DNA of 33,637 nt, taken from the NCBI GenBank assembly GCA_016879935.1, contig JAACJQ010000235.1:1-33637 (forward strand). The letters are read 5' to 3'. Below the pieces are notes generated by a model. That model worked only from the letters and a program-made list of their open reading frames with translations, ran no database searches and was not told the origin of the DNA. Shown one piece after another: positions 9,401 through 15,900 of this stretch. Every line of letters starts with the position of its first letter. Position 1 is the stretch's first letter. Source of the stretch: Archangiaceae bacterium (GTDB taxonomy: Bacteria; Myxococcota; Myxococcia; Myxococcales; Myxococcaceae). The position numbers were made by a program, and so were the translations under genes.

Positions 9401-9829
9401 GCCGACCTGCGCGCCCGTCGGGTCGGCGCTGTCGGCGGTGGTGACGCGGCCCGACACGGTGGCTTCGGCGACGGTGCCCGCGAGCCAGACGAGCGCGTGC
9501 GTGCCCGAGTCGAACGTCTCTCCGCCCGTCACCTTGAGGCCGACCTGCACGTCGGGCGCGAAGCCGGCGACCTTGATGTCGAGCGCGTACACACCGGGCG
9601 CGAGGTCGGCGAAGGTGAACGCGCCGTCGGAGCCCGTGGGCTGTGTTCGCACGCTGCCGGCCGCGTCGATGAGCTTCACCTCGAGCCCTGCGGCGCTGAC
9701 CATCGGGCGGGCTGCGCTCGTGTCGACGACGCCCTTCAGTGAGCCGCGCGCCGTGGCGGTTGGCAGGTCGAGCTGAAGACAGCCGGCACACAGCAACAGC
9801 GCCCCGAACCACGTCCCCCGAAGGTTCAT
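3401..9829 (-). CDS. Giant predicted lipoprotein: carboxypeptidase-regulatory-like, Ig-like, FN3 and propeller-like domains
   Basis: The 2142-residue protein starts with MNLRGTWFGALLLCAGC, a type II signal sequence with the probable lipidated Cys17. The lipobox is atypical because Cys occupies position -3. Residues about 29-390 hold four carboxypeptidase-regulatory-like beta modules (patterns such as GSDGAFTFADLAPGVYAL). An Asp-Asn-rich turn (IDDNDNDN) follows. About 400-1300 is a string of Ig-like modules, most ending with DAxGN and a VxLDxTPP-type junction. About 1305-1400 is a fibronectin III domain (AVFWAPS, YRVLYGPSTG). About 1405-2142 is a beta-rich repeat region (FIVVLESRPAGFFLEVF-type blades, LDVLDVSN) resembling LVIVD-type propellers. 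It probably sits on the outer membrane surface as a structural or binding protein. No catalytic site was recognised. GGGGAG lies immediately before the ATG, which is unusually close. Confidence 0.87.
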   Translation of the reverse strand: MNLRGTWFGALLLCAGCLQLDLPTATARGSLKGVVDTSAARPMVSAAGLEVKLIDAAGSVRTQPTGSDGAFTFADLAPGVYALDIKVAGFAPDVQVGLKVTGGETFDSGTHALVWLAGTVAEATVSGRVTTADSADPTGAQVGFLLQPANTLVQLATIGSSGEFVTKVPPGAYRLRVTHTLYVTSMSAELSFGEGQTTTLQNPLVLDVNPATVAGLVTRERSGLDGGFDPVPAAGALVTIEPGGMTTTTGPNGQFSLGGLSAGTKTVRLSLAGHHDEAAQHTVTLTPGQTATVPPVLLRLDRGDLVGTVELADRQPALSISVSLSGTNFSTSVVPDTVEPWKGAFRISGVPVATGYEVVALKSGYSRAVRGGQAVTRDGVTSIGALTLTALRGDFVIDDNDNDNTAGFTRTTAVTLELQGFATMGAAQFRASETPSFPDAGFAPFAMPRQAFTLQPGEGTHTVYAQYVDASGTQSPVFVATVVLDSVAPAQPQLVLADGAGFVANGVSVGVRFTASEETSPSVDAVSGLRETRVAESATVDASGRLPTTPAPYRRDFTYLRASMGDGPFTLCAQAFDHAGNRTAPVCDDLVIDTARPVGTLTVRRGVRATSNGFTNLERVVLDGTATAEPNGGALRVRLAHTIAGLANATVQPFTSPAILQWDLDGSGADGPRSVVYQFEDSAGNVSAMPLTATIVLDRTSPSAAPLTTVPASPTRNATLTVSVAATDSLSGLSPTAAITLSEDALFLGPGTLAPQAMPPGGTVPFTLSQPDGPKLLFGRYRDAAGNDTTVTLRIDLDATPPSASVRLEGTLGDGSTSDTITSTPDVTAVITALGATGVFTGNDTLSTCPASGYASLPANGRLAVTLSGTASPREVHTCFIDAAGNTLGPLVNRITLDAVAPASCVVSIAGTRFDGTAAPAGQTARSTVAISTTGCSEPPTEWVVTEGSPTCTAAGLPWVPYAAGAPFALLGGDGSHTVRICVRDAARNPATASERSVTLDSTPPSGVSLVLDNGADFVNLSQFQARANSFRVTATGTATGATEWALSTTGAFTTFQAFPATNSQSFTFTGTGTQRLSAVFRDALGNPSTVVFDDITLDTTPPIVSGVVPTLVTSAPDPTFIATGAVGVRLNPPPPADATKTWVVQVPPSTACTDPSVFTGAIARPVTTDVALVTAGGDGLKRLCFAFADEALNQSTPLTLDFTVDTTPPGAPEVSTPSTLTNLTDNAAFTVSLSRAIVETNFLRFERLGGKQTTWLPLGVPQSTLSFGFNLVSSAAVESTANQLQLRAVDRAGNLGPISAITVTTDIKPPEAPTTDTLGVSNYTQAAAVFWAPSVATDVASYRVLYGPSTGQYDGTNATEGQSPITVPAAATQFGLHGLVDGTPTYVRLKSVDLAGNEGPLSSEVVLQPNRTSPTLVAQTTVAAAAGGLGRITVQEDLAFAVGPSQDCFPSGAPSLVLAALDMSGLRSATQSGRLEQPLPSAPVLWTTPITATLSSADCRELAYDLVVDGPWVFVAVNTSVFIFKVTSRTAVPALYATVPLGFTVRSLSLQGSVLFANGTNIAAIDLAPLYDDNASTKPSVGALVTNGLTSPAITSAFVVTRNRGIQLPVNGNFTTPYFDLVDAADGDPAGWDNADFLSNIGAGATPTIGQTTHVPVVSGNWLYTFSQGQLVVRDMSNLWVSAAGAAGPPVQTLLLDQQASASGQVSVTGRDVVAIARDGASLLTIDATTLTSGLSITSQYQLGTQHPPKSLVSYGPYLVMGTSTGRAQFYELATPRSLRVVASRNTGAAFVADGAFLFGANGSVLDLQAGLSPQELVPQVTTTNPLLCAHDVAKVGEYLVRVPVGDSRLDVLDVSNATDRLGTTSVSYSPLTSGYSVPLANITGAHAVEVWGNFIVVLESRPAGFFLEVFRATALRDLSPATSLLSTHSLGSIQLSTQTPALPSGQLVLSNGRAFATLASDVGNALTNSVVAVDFRNLVDDDAATTGMVLQGTLPITGAHGIAISGNRAFVTTIPTGSATLVDAFEVWNVGAALDDSAATLLAETVPVSRLALPSRPQNLVVYGGYAFVINDLLGANSRTWSIDIANPGLPRIASVALAAPSSGSCSGANFGAIQRGSVQVAGSRLYVGGSSATHVLELE

Positions 9830-9913
9830 CTCCCCAGCGTTTCATCAGCTGGTGCCCCTTCACAAGCGAACGCGTGCACGCAAAGGCCGGGTGCGCTCGA
9901 CCGTCAGGTGGGC

Positions 9914-11377
9914 ATGACGCCCGAGAACGCCTGGAAGCAGGTCTTCGCCACCCCCACCGACCGCGCGGCGCGCAAGGTGCTGGCAGACGCGCTGCTCGAG
10001 GCCGGTGACGCCTTCGGCGAGTACATGAGCCTGTGTCTGCGGGTGAGCGAGGGAAACAACTCGAAGGCCGTGGCGGAGCGGCGTGAGGCGCTCCGGGCAG
10101 TGCGAGATGCCCGACTCGAACCTGTGGTGCGCTTCTTCACCCAGTGCATCGACGACGAGAGCGGGCTGCCCTGCGACGTCACCAGCACCATCGAACAGGT
10201 GCTCGAAGGTGGCGAGCGGCTGCTCGCGCTGGGCCCTGCCGTTCGACTGGGGCTTGCGGCAGACCACGTCACGAAGGCCCAGGCCAGTGCGTTGACGGCG
10301 TTCGACCTCGGGCGGTTCGCCGCGGTGCGCGTGGGCTCGGCGTACGACCACCGCGCCACCGAGGCTCAACGGGGCGCCGTCGTCGAGCGGCTCGCTCCCG
10401 CGCTCGGCACCGTGCGACGGCTCACGCTGAATCAGCCCACCACCGTGGGCGCGCTCGCCGCCCTGGCCCGGTATCGCCGGGCTCCCCTGGTCGAGCTGTG
10501 GGTTCCCCGGCCCGACACCGAGCCGTTGCAGCGCGAGCTCGTCGAGCTGCTGGCGCGCGAGCCGGCCTTTCAATCGCTGGAGTCCCTCTCCATCTCGGGT
10601 GGCATGGCCAAACGCGTGGTGGCTGGGTTGCGGGGGCTGCCGAAGCTCAAGACGCTGTGGGTTGGCGAGTCCATCGCGCTCGGCTCGGCGTCGAAGCTCA
10701 TCGACGCGGCGAAGACGGGCAAGTTGCCAGCGTTGCGCAAGGCCCTCGCCGAAGGTGCTCCCATCAACGGCACCGATGAGACAGGGTGGACGGCGCTGCA
10801 CTGGGCCTGCTCCAACGCACGCCGCGAGGCCGCGCTCGCGCTCATCAAGGCCGGAGCCGACGTGAGCGGTGCCGGTGACCGTGGCCCCATCAACTTCGCG
10901 CTCGAAGCGCGCTTCAACATCACCCAGCGCGAGGTGGACGACCGGGTCGCGATCGTTCGTGCCTTGATGAAGGCCGGCAGCCCGCTGACGATACTCGGCC
11001 ACGACGGTACGACGGTGCTGGCGAAAGCGTGCGAGCTGGGCCGCGGCAAAGCGACCGACCTCGTGAAGGACCTGCTTGCAGCGAAGCCAGACCTCACCGC
11101 CGTCATCCGCAACGGTCGCACCCTGCTGCACTGGAGCGCAGAGTACGGACATCTGGAGGTCGTTCGGGCGGCGCTGAAGGCAGGCATCGGCCTCGACGAG
11201 CAGGACGCCGATGGCCTCACCGCCCTTCACCTGGCGGCTGCCGAGGGCCAGCGTGCCGCCGCGTTCTTGTTGCTCGACGAGGGCGCCAGCCGAACCGTCA
11301 CTTCGCGGCGGGGCCAGACGCCGTTCGACGTGAGCCGGCGGACCGACAAGGTGTTGCTCAAGCGGCTGAAGCCGTGA
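9914..11377 (+). CDS. Ankyrin-repeat protein with N-terminal TIGR02996-type domain
   Basis: The 487-residue soluble protein opens with TPENAWKQVFATPTD and LADALLEAGDAFGEYMSLCL. This is the pattern of the roughly 42-residue TIGR02996 repeat-companion domain that precedes leucine-rich-like repeats in myxobacteria and planctomycetes. Residues about 160-250 contain leucine-spaced, LRR-like strands (LVELWVPRP, LESLSISGG, LKTLWVGE). About 260-485 are ankyrin repeats with TGWTALHWACSNARREAALAL, GRTLLHWSAEYGHLEVVRAAL and DGLTALHLAAAEGQRAAAFLL. The role is probably protein-protein interaction; no enzymatic domain is seen. I chose the ATG at 9914 because AGGTG lies just upstream; a GTG two codons earlier is the alternative. 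The gene is divergent from the giant lipoprotein and followed after 46 nt by a small secreted protein on the same strand. Confidence 0.88.
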   Translation: MTPENAWKQVFATPTDRAARKVLADALLEAGDAFGEYMSLCLRVSEGNNSKAVAERREALRAVRDARLEPVVRFFTQCIDDESGLPCDVTSTIEQVLEGGERLLALGPAVRLGLAADHVTKAQASALTAFDLGRFAAVRVGSAYDHRATEAQRGAVVERLAPALGTVRRLTLNQPTTVGALAALARYRRAPLVELWVPRPDTEPLQRELVELLAREPAFQSLESLSISGGMAKRVVAGLRGLPKLKTLWVGESIALGSASKLIDAAKTGKLPALRKALAEGAPINGTDETGWTALHWACSNARREAALALIKAGADVSGAGDRGPINFALEARFNITQREVDDRVAIVRALMKAGSPLTILGHDGTTVLAKACELGRGKATDLVKDLLAAKPDLTAVIRNGRTLLHWSAEYGHLEVVRAALKAGIGLDEQDADGLTALHLAAAEGQRAAAFLLLDEGASRTVTSRRGQTPFDVSRRTDKVLLKRLKP

Positions 11378-11423
11378 GCGCAGGAAGGTGGGCCGAAGTG
11401 GGCCGCTCGCGGCTCCCCTCGGC

Positions 11424-11894
11424 ATGCGTGCTCTCATTGGCCTGCTCGTGGTGTTGGTGGCGTTCCCCGTCTTCGCGGAGCCCACCACGCTGAACGACGA
11501 GCTGGTTCGACGCCGGCGCGAGCTCGATCGCCTCGAACAGACCTGGGCCGACTTCACGACCGAGGGGTCGATGCTGGCCGACGTGGCCCCAGCCGTGCTC
11601 GCTGTCGCCGAGGCCTGCGGGGTTCGCACGAAGCTGCTGGTGCAGCTCGACGCCAGAGGCCTTCACCGGCGGTCCTATCGGCAGGTCTACGCGGCCCGGC
11701 TCGAGGCCACGATGCCCGGGCTGCGCTGTGTGTTGCACGAGCTGAGCGAGCTTCGGGCGCCCACGAACGTTCGTGACCTGCATCTTCGCGCTCGCGGGTC
11801 GGCTCCGCTCGACGTGTCGTTCTCGCTCATCGTCTACGAGAACGCAGCGCTGATGGTCGACGCGGTGGTGCAGCCGCGCCGACCCGGGCGTTGA
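11424..11894 (+). CDS. Small secreted or membrane-tethered protein with coiled coil, weakly PilO/GspM-like
   Basis: The 156-residue protein begins MRALIGLLVVLVAFPVFAEP, a signal peptide with probable cleavage after FA, or an uncleaved anchor. A charged helix follows (ELVRRRRELDRLEQTW, about 27-42). The C-terminal half has alternating helix and strand character, ending in VRDLHLRARG and LDVSFSLIVYE. That order (anchor, short coiled coil, small alpha/beta domain ending in two strands) recalls PilO/GspM-type inner-membrane proteins, but the similarity is weak and is inference only. No pilus or secretion genes are adjacent. The ATG at 11424 is chosen because it gives a clean signal sequence. The stop codon abuts the convergent ileS stop inside the palindrome TGATCA with no gap. 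Confidence 0.72.
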   Translation: MRALIGLLVVLVAFPVFAEPTTLNDELVRRRRELDRLEQTWADFTTEGSMLADVAPAVLAVAEACGVRTKLLVQLDARGLHRRSYRQVYAARLEATMPGLRCVLHELSELRAPTNVRDLHLRARGSAPLDVSFSLIVYENAALMVDAVVQPRRPGR

Positions 11895-14800
11895 TCAGAC
11901 CTTCGTGACCTTCACCGTCACGGCATGCCCATCGAGATCGGCCGTCTCTCCGTCACCGGTCGCTGGCACGTCGAGCTTCACCGCGAGCACCTCTTCTTTG
12001 ATGCGCGCTTCATGCTCGGCGAAGCAGGTCTTGAGCTCGGCGTCTGACGTCGCGAGGGTGAGCGTGATGCGGTCGGCGACCTCGAGGCCCAGGTCCTTGC
12101 GCATCTTCTGAACGCGCGAGACGAGCTCACGCATCAGGCCTTCGCGGCGGAGCACCTCGGTCACCTTCGTGTCGAGCGCGACCGTGAGATCGCCAGACGA
12201 CTCGACGACGACCTCGCCCTTCGCGGTGCGCGCGACGAGCACGTCGTCTTTCAGAATCGCCTCGCCCTGCACGGTGACGGAGCCTCCCGATTCGAGCACG
12301 GCCCACTGCTCACGCGTGAACGCGGCGATCTCGGCGCTGGCGTCTTTGAGCTTCTTGCCCAGCTTCTTCCCGAGCGTCTTCAGGTTCGGCTTGAAGGTGA
12401 GCGTCGCGAGCGCGGCGTCATCGGCGAGCGCGACCACCTGCTTCACGTTGAGCTCGTCTTCGAGCAGCTCGGCGTGGGCGGTGAGCGCCTTGCGCACGGC
12501 CTCGTTGGTCGACACCACGGTGAGCGTCGCGAGCGGCTGGCGGTTCTTGAGCTTGTGCTTCTCACGCAGCGCGCGGCCGAGGCCGACCGTCTGCCGCACC
12601 GACGCCATCGCCTGCTCGACGTGCAGGTCGATGCGCTTCTCGTCGGGCTGCGGGTACGCGCACAGGTGCACGCTGTCTTCTCCCGGGGCCGCCATGCCGG
12701 TCTCGACGACCAGGTTCTGATGCAACCGCTCGGCGAAGAACGGCAACACCGGCGCGATGACCTTCGAGAACGTCGTCAGCACCTCGTACAGTGTCGCGTA
12801 CGCCGAGGCCTTGTCGCTCGAGTCGTCGCTCTTCCAGAAGCGGCGGCGCGACCGGCGGATGTACCAGTTCGTCAGATCGTCGATGAACCCGAGCATCGGG
12901 GGCACGACCTTGTCGAGGTAGTAGCCCTCCATCTGCGTGTTGATGTCGCGCACCAGCGACTGCAGCACCGAGAGGATCCACCGGTCGAGCTCGGGCCGCT
13001 TCTCGAGGGGCAGCGCCTTCGCCAGGTCGGTCTTCGGGTTCCAGCCGTCGACGTTCGCGTAGGTGGTGAAGAAGCTCCACGCGTTCTGGAGCGGCAGCAA
13101 CACCGTGCGGACGACTTCCTTCACGCCAGCTTCCGAGAAGCGCAGCGGCTCGGCGCGAACGAGCGGCGAGTTGATCAGATACGCGCGCAGCGCATCGGCG
13201 CCGTGCTGCTCGATGACCTTGTTCGGGTCGGGGTAGTTCTGCTTGCTCTTCGACATCTTCGAGCCGTCTTCGGCGAGCACGAGCCCGTTCACGATGACGT
13301 TCTTGAAGGGCGCCTTGTCGAACAGCGCCGTCGAGAGGACGAGCAGCGTGTAGAACCAGCCACGCGTCTGATCGAGGCCCTCGGCGATGAACTGCGCGGG
13401 GAAACCCTGCTCGAACGCGGCTCTGTTCTCGAACGGGTAGTGCACCTGCGCGTACGGCATCGAGCCCGACTCGAACCAGCAGTCGAACACGTCGCCGATG
13501 CGCTTCATCACCTTGCCATTCCTGGTGAACGTCAGGTGGTCGATCTTGTGCGGATGGAGATCGGTCACCCTCGTGCCGGTGAGCTGCTCGAGCTCGGCCA
13601 CCGACGACACGCACTGCATCTCGGAGCCGTCTTCGCTCACCCACAACGGAATCGGCGTGCCCCAGAAGCGCGAGCGCGAGATGGACCAGTCGCGCGCCTC
13701 TTTGAGCCAGTTCTCGAAGCGCGCCTCACCGACGAAGCCCGGCACCCAGTGAATGGAGCGGTTCGCGGCCATCATGCGCTCGCGCAGCGGCTCGACCTTC
13801 ACGTACCAGCTGGGCGTCGTCTTGTAGATGAGCGGCGTGCCCGACCGGTAGCAGTACGGGTACTGGTGGCGAATCTGCGTGTGCTTGAAGGTGGAGCCCT
13901 GCGCCTTGAGGTCCGCCATGATCTGCTTGTCGGCCTCCTTCACGTTCTTGCCGGCGTACGGCGGCACTTCCTTCGTGAAGTTGCCCTCGGGGTCGACAGG
14001 GTCGACGACGTCGATGCCGTTCTTCTGGCACGCGTTGAAGTCTTCTTCGCCGAACGCGGGCGCCATGTGCACGAGACCGGTACCGTCGGTCGTCGTCACG
14101 TGCCCGGAGTGGATGACGCGGAACGCGCCCTTCGCCTTTCGGTCGGCGAAGAAGGGGAACAGCGGCGCGTAGGTCTTGCCGACGAGCTCGGAGCCCTTGA
14201 GCGTCGAGACGACGGTGGCCTTCTCTCCGAGCGTCTGCGTGAGCAGGTCCTTCGCGAGCACGTAGCGCTGGCCGTCTTCGTGATCGACCACCACGTAGTC
14301 GATGTCATTCGACACGGCGACGGCGAGGTTCGACGGCAACGTCCACGGCGTCGTCGTCCAGATGAGCAGCGACGTCTTCTTTCCCCCGATGGCCTCGTCG
14401 AGCACGAGGCGCACCGTGAGCGCGGGGTCGTCGACGTCGCGGTAGTCGAGGCCGGCTTCGAAGTTCGAGAGCGGCGTCGAGAGGCGCCACGAGTACGGCA
14501 TGACGCGGCGGCCTTGATAGACGAGCCCCTTCTTCCAGAGCTCGGCGAAGACCCACCACACGCTCTCCATGAACGAGAGGTCCATGGTCTTGTAGTCGTT
14601 GTCGAAGTCGACCCAACGGCCGACGCGGGTGACGGTGCGGCGCCACTCCTCGACGTAGGTGAGCACGCTGCCGCGGCAGGCCTCGTTGAACTTCGCGACG
14701 CCGAACTCGCGAATGCTGTGCGGGCCGTTCAGGTTCAGGTTCTTCTCGACCTGCATCTCGATGGGCAGGCCGTGCGTGTCCCAACCGAAGCGGCGCTCGA

Positions 14801-15041
14801 CGCGGAAGCCGCGCATCGTCCAGTAGCGCGGCACGATGTCTTTCAGCGTCGAGGCGACGAGGTGGCCGTAGTGCGGCAGGCCGGTCGCGAACGGAGGGCC
14901 GTCGTAGAAGATGAAGTTCTGTGCGTCTTTGCGCTGGTCGACCGAGCGCTGGAAGGTGTTCTGTTTCTTCCACAGCTCGATGACGCCGTGCTCCTGCGCT
15001 CCGAACTCGACTTCCGACGAGACTTCCTTGAACGAACCCAA
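11895..15041 (-). CDS. ileS: Isoleucyl-tRNA synthetase, eukaryotic-type (IleS2-like)
   Basis: The 1048-residue class I synthetase charges tRNA-Ile in the cytoplasm. The HIGH signature appears as HYGH (57-60) within GLPHYGHLVASTLKDIVPRY, and the KMSKS loop is EDGSKMSKSKQNYPDP at about residue 593. The editing (CP1) domain lies between them with WTTTPWTLPSNLAV. The form GLPHYGH and the C-terminal region, which lacks the Cys4 zinc site of typical bacterial IleS1, match the eukaryotic-like IleS2 branch. Members of that branch are often less sensitive to mupirocin. Translation starts at TTG, decoded as Met, with GGAGG seven nucleotides upstream; no ATG fits in this frame. It is the only IleRS gene in the window, so whether it is the sole copy is unknown. 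Confidence 0.97.
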   Translation of the reverse strand: MGSFKEVSSEVEFGAQEHGVIELWKKQNTFQRSVDQRKDAQNFIFYDGPPFATGLPHYGHLVASTLKDIVPRYWTMRGFRVERRFGWDTHGLPIEMQVEKNLNLNGPHSIREFGVAKFNEACRGSVLTYVEEWRRTVTRVGRWVDFDNDYKTMDLSFMESVWWVFAELWKKGLVYQGRRVMPYSWRLSTPLSNFEAGLDYRDVDDPALTVRLVLDEAIGGKKTSLLIWTTTPWTLPSNLAVAVSNDIDYVVVDHEDGQRYVLAKDLLTQTLGEKATVVSTLKGSELVGKTYAPLFPFFADRKAKGAFRVIHSGHVTTTDGTGLVHMAPAFGEEDFNACQKNGIDVVDPVDPEGNFTKEVPPYAGKNVKEADKQIMADLKAQGSTFKHTQIRHQYPYCYRSGTPLIYKTTPSWYVKVEPLRERMMAANRSIHWVPGFVGEARFENWLKEARDWSISRSRFWGTPIPLWVSEDGSEMQCVSSVAELEQLTGTRVTDLHPHKIDHLTFTRNGKVMKRIGDVFDCWFESGSMPYAQVHYPFENRAAFEQGFPAQFIAEGLDQTRGWFYTLLVLSTALFDKAPFKNVIVNGLVLAEDGSKMSKSKQNYPDPNKVIEQHGADALRAYLINSPLVRAEPLRFSEAGVKEVVRTVLLPLQNAWSFFTTYANVDGWNPKTDLAKALPLEKRPELDRWILSVLQSLVRDINTQMEGYYLDKVVPPMLGFIDDLTNWYIRRSRRRFWKSDDSSDKASAYATLYEVLTTFSKVIAPVLPFFAERLHQNLVVETGMAAPGEDSVHLCAYPQPDEKRIDLHVEQAMASVRQTVGLGRALREKHKLKNRQPLATLTVVSTNEAVRKALTAHAELLEDELNVKQVVALADDAALATLTFKPNLKTLGKKLGKKLKDASAEIAAFTREQWAVLESGGSVTVQGEAILKDDVLVARTAKGEVVVESSGDLTVALDTKVTEVLRREGLMRELVSRVQKMRKDLGLEVADRITLTLATSDAELKTCFAEHEARIKEEVLAVKLDVPATGDGETADLDGHAVTVKVTKV

Positions 15042-15048
15042 AGTGATG

Positions 15049-15053
15049 CCTCC
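15049..15053 (-). promoter_or_regulatory. Ribosome binding site that fixes the TTG start of ileS
   Basis: On the minus strand GGAGG is followed by CATCACT (7 nt) and then TTG at 15041-15039. The spacing is ideal and no ATG or GTG competes in frame, so this site decides the unusual UUG start. Confidence 0.8.
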
Positions 15054-15087
15054 TGAGAGGTGACGTGTTCGCCTCGACGGACGAATG

Positions 15088-15093
15088 AGTCAA
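15088..15093 (-). promoter_or_regulatory. Candidate -35 element upstream of ileS
   Basis: The minus strand reads TTGACT, close to the sigma-70 consensus TTGACA, 47 nt before the ileS start codon. The hexamer 17 nt downstream (GAACAC) is a poor -10 match, so the promoter call is tentative. No T-box or attenuator structure was recognised in the 93-bp gap. Confidence 0.25.
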
Positions 15094-15134
15094 CAGCCAC
15101 CAGACAAGGCAGACTGAGGGCTCGGGGAGGCCAC

Positions 15135-15899
15135 GTGGACGACTGGATGCAGTGCCAGACGTGCGGGCTGAAGTACCGAGCGCGTCCCGAGGGGTGTCCG
15201 AGGTGCGCGAAGACCGCGGCCCAGCAGCCCGAGCCGACGCTTGCCGAGCAGATTCCGCCGGCACCGGTGTACGAGCCGCCGCGCTACGAGCCTCCAGGCG
15301 GAGGTCTCATCACCGCGTACTCGAGCGGAGAAGCGGCTCCGCCTCCGTTCAGGCTGCCCTGGTACCTGCTCGGCGGCACCGCGGTGCTGCTGTTGTTGGG
15401 AGCGCTCATTGCTCCGATTCGTGGCGGTGTCGGGCTGGTGCTGGTCGGTGCTGGCGGGTTGTTGAGCGCGGCGGCGGGGTTGTGGACGCTCGTCGTCGCG
15501 TGGGGCCTGGGCCTCGGCTGGTTCGTCGGCGCCGCGGTGTTTCCCATCGTCGGGCTCGTCGCGTTGTTTCGTGCCGACAACCTGCGGCCCTTGGCCCTGA
15601 ACCTGACGGCGCTGTTCATGCTCGGCGCGGGAGCGGCGCTGGCGACGCAGGCTCCGCAGATGGCGCGGCGGCAGCAGGCGGTGACCGAGGCGCGGGCCGA
15701 AGTGGCGAGAGACCAGACGCGCGAGGAGTACATCGCCGACTGCAGAGGCCGCGGTCGTGATGCGTTTCTCTGCGGCTGCATCGCGGCGGTGCTCTACGAC
15801 GAGCTGGGCCCCGAGGTGCGGGAGCGCTTCAATCAGGGCAAGGAGACCGCCGAGGACAAGCGGTTGCTCGACACCTCGGTGAAGCGAAACTGCCGCTGA
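15135..15899 (+). CDS. Zinc-ribbon, multi-pass membrane protein of unknown function
   Basis: The 254-residue protein begins with a short zinc ribbon: CQTCGLKYRARPEGCPRC, two CxxC knuckles at about residues 7-24. A Pro-rich linker follows (about 30-60). Next are three to four hydrophobic helices (about 72-175), including WYLLGGTAVLLLLGALIAP and FVGAAVFPIVGLVALF. The C-terminal soluble tail holds four more cysteines: one in ADCRGRGRD, two in FLCGCIAAVLYDELG, and one in the final KRNCR. This spacing suggests a second metal-binding or disulfide-bonded unit. I do not recognise a named family. GTG at 15135 is preferred because GGGGAGG ends four nucleotides before it; the ATG four codons later is too far from any ribosome binding site. 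The stop lies 1 nt from that of the convergent pepN. Confidence 0.83.
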   Translation: MDDWMQCQTCGLKYRARPEGCPRCAKTAAQQPEPTLAEQIPPAPVYEPPRYEPPGGGLITAYSSGEAAPPPFRLPWYLLGGTAVLLLLGALIAPIRGGVGLVLVGAGGLLSAAAGLWTLVVAWGLGLGWFVGAAVFPIVGLVALFRADNLRPLALNLTALFMLGAGAALATQAPQMARRQQAVTEARAEVARDQTREEYIADCRGRGRDAFLCGCIAAVLYDELGPEVRERFNQGKETAEDKRLLDTSVKRNCR

Positions 15900-15900
15900 G

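Noticed and set aside
7796-9742. 648-codon open frame antisense to the giant lipoprotein
   Set aside because: It has the same shadow composition and no start context or recognisable fold.
9830-9913. Inverted repeat CCAGC/GCTGG (9834-9852) considered as an operator
   Set aside because: Arms of only 5 bp with a 9-nt spacer are expected by chance in such GC-rich sequence.
12474-15056. 860-codon open frame antisense to ileS
   Set aside because: It mirrors ileS codon by codon, is composed almost entirely of Arg, Val, Glu, Leu and Ala, and shows no domain. It is a shadow of a GC-rich gene.
15042-15134. T-box or leader attenuator upstream of ileS
   Set aside because: No T-box core (TGGN in a conserved bulge) or terminator/antiterminator pair is visible in 93 bp. 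T-boxes are also not typical of this lineage.
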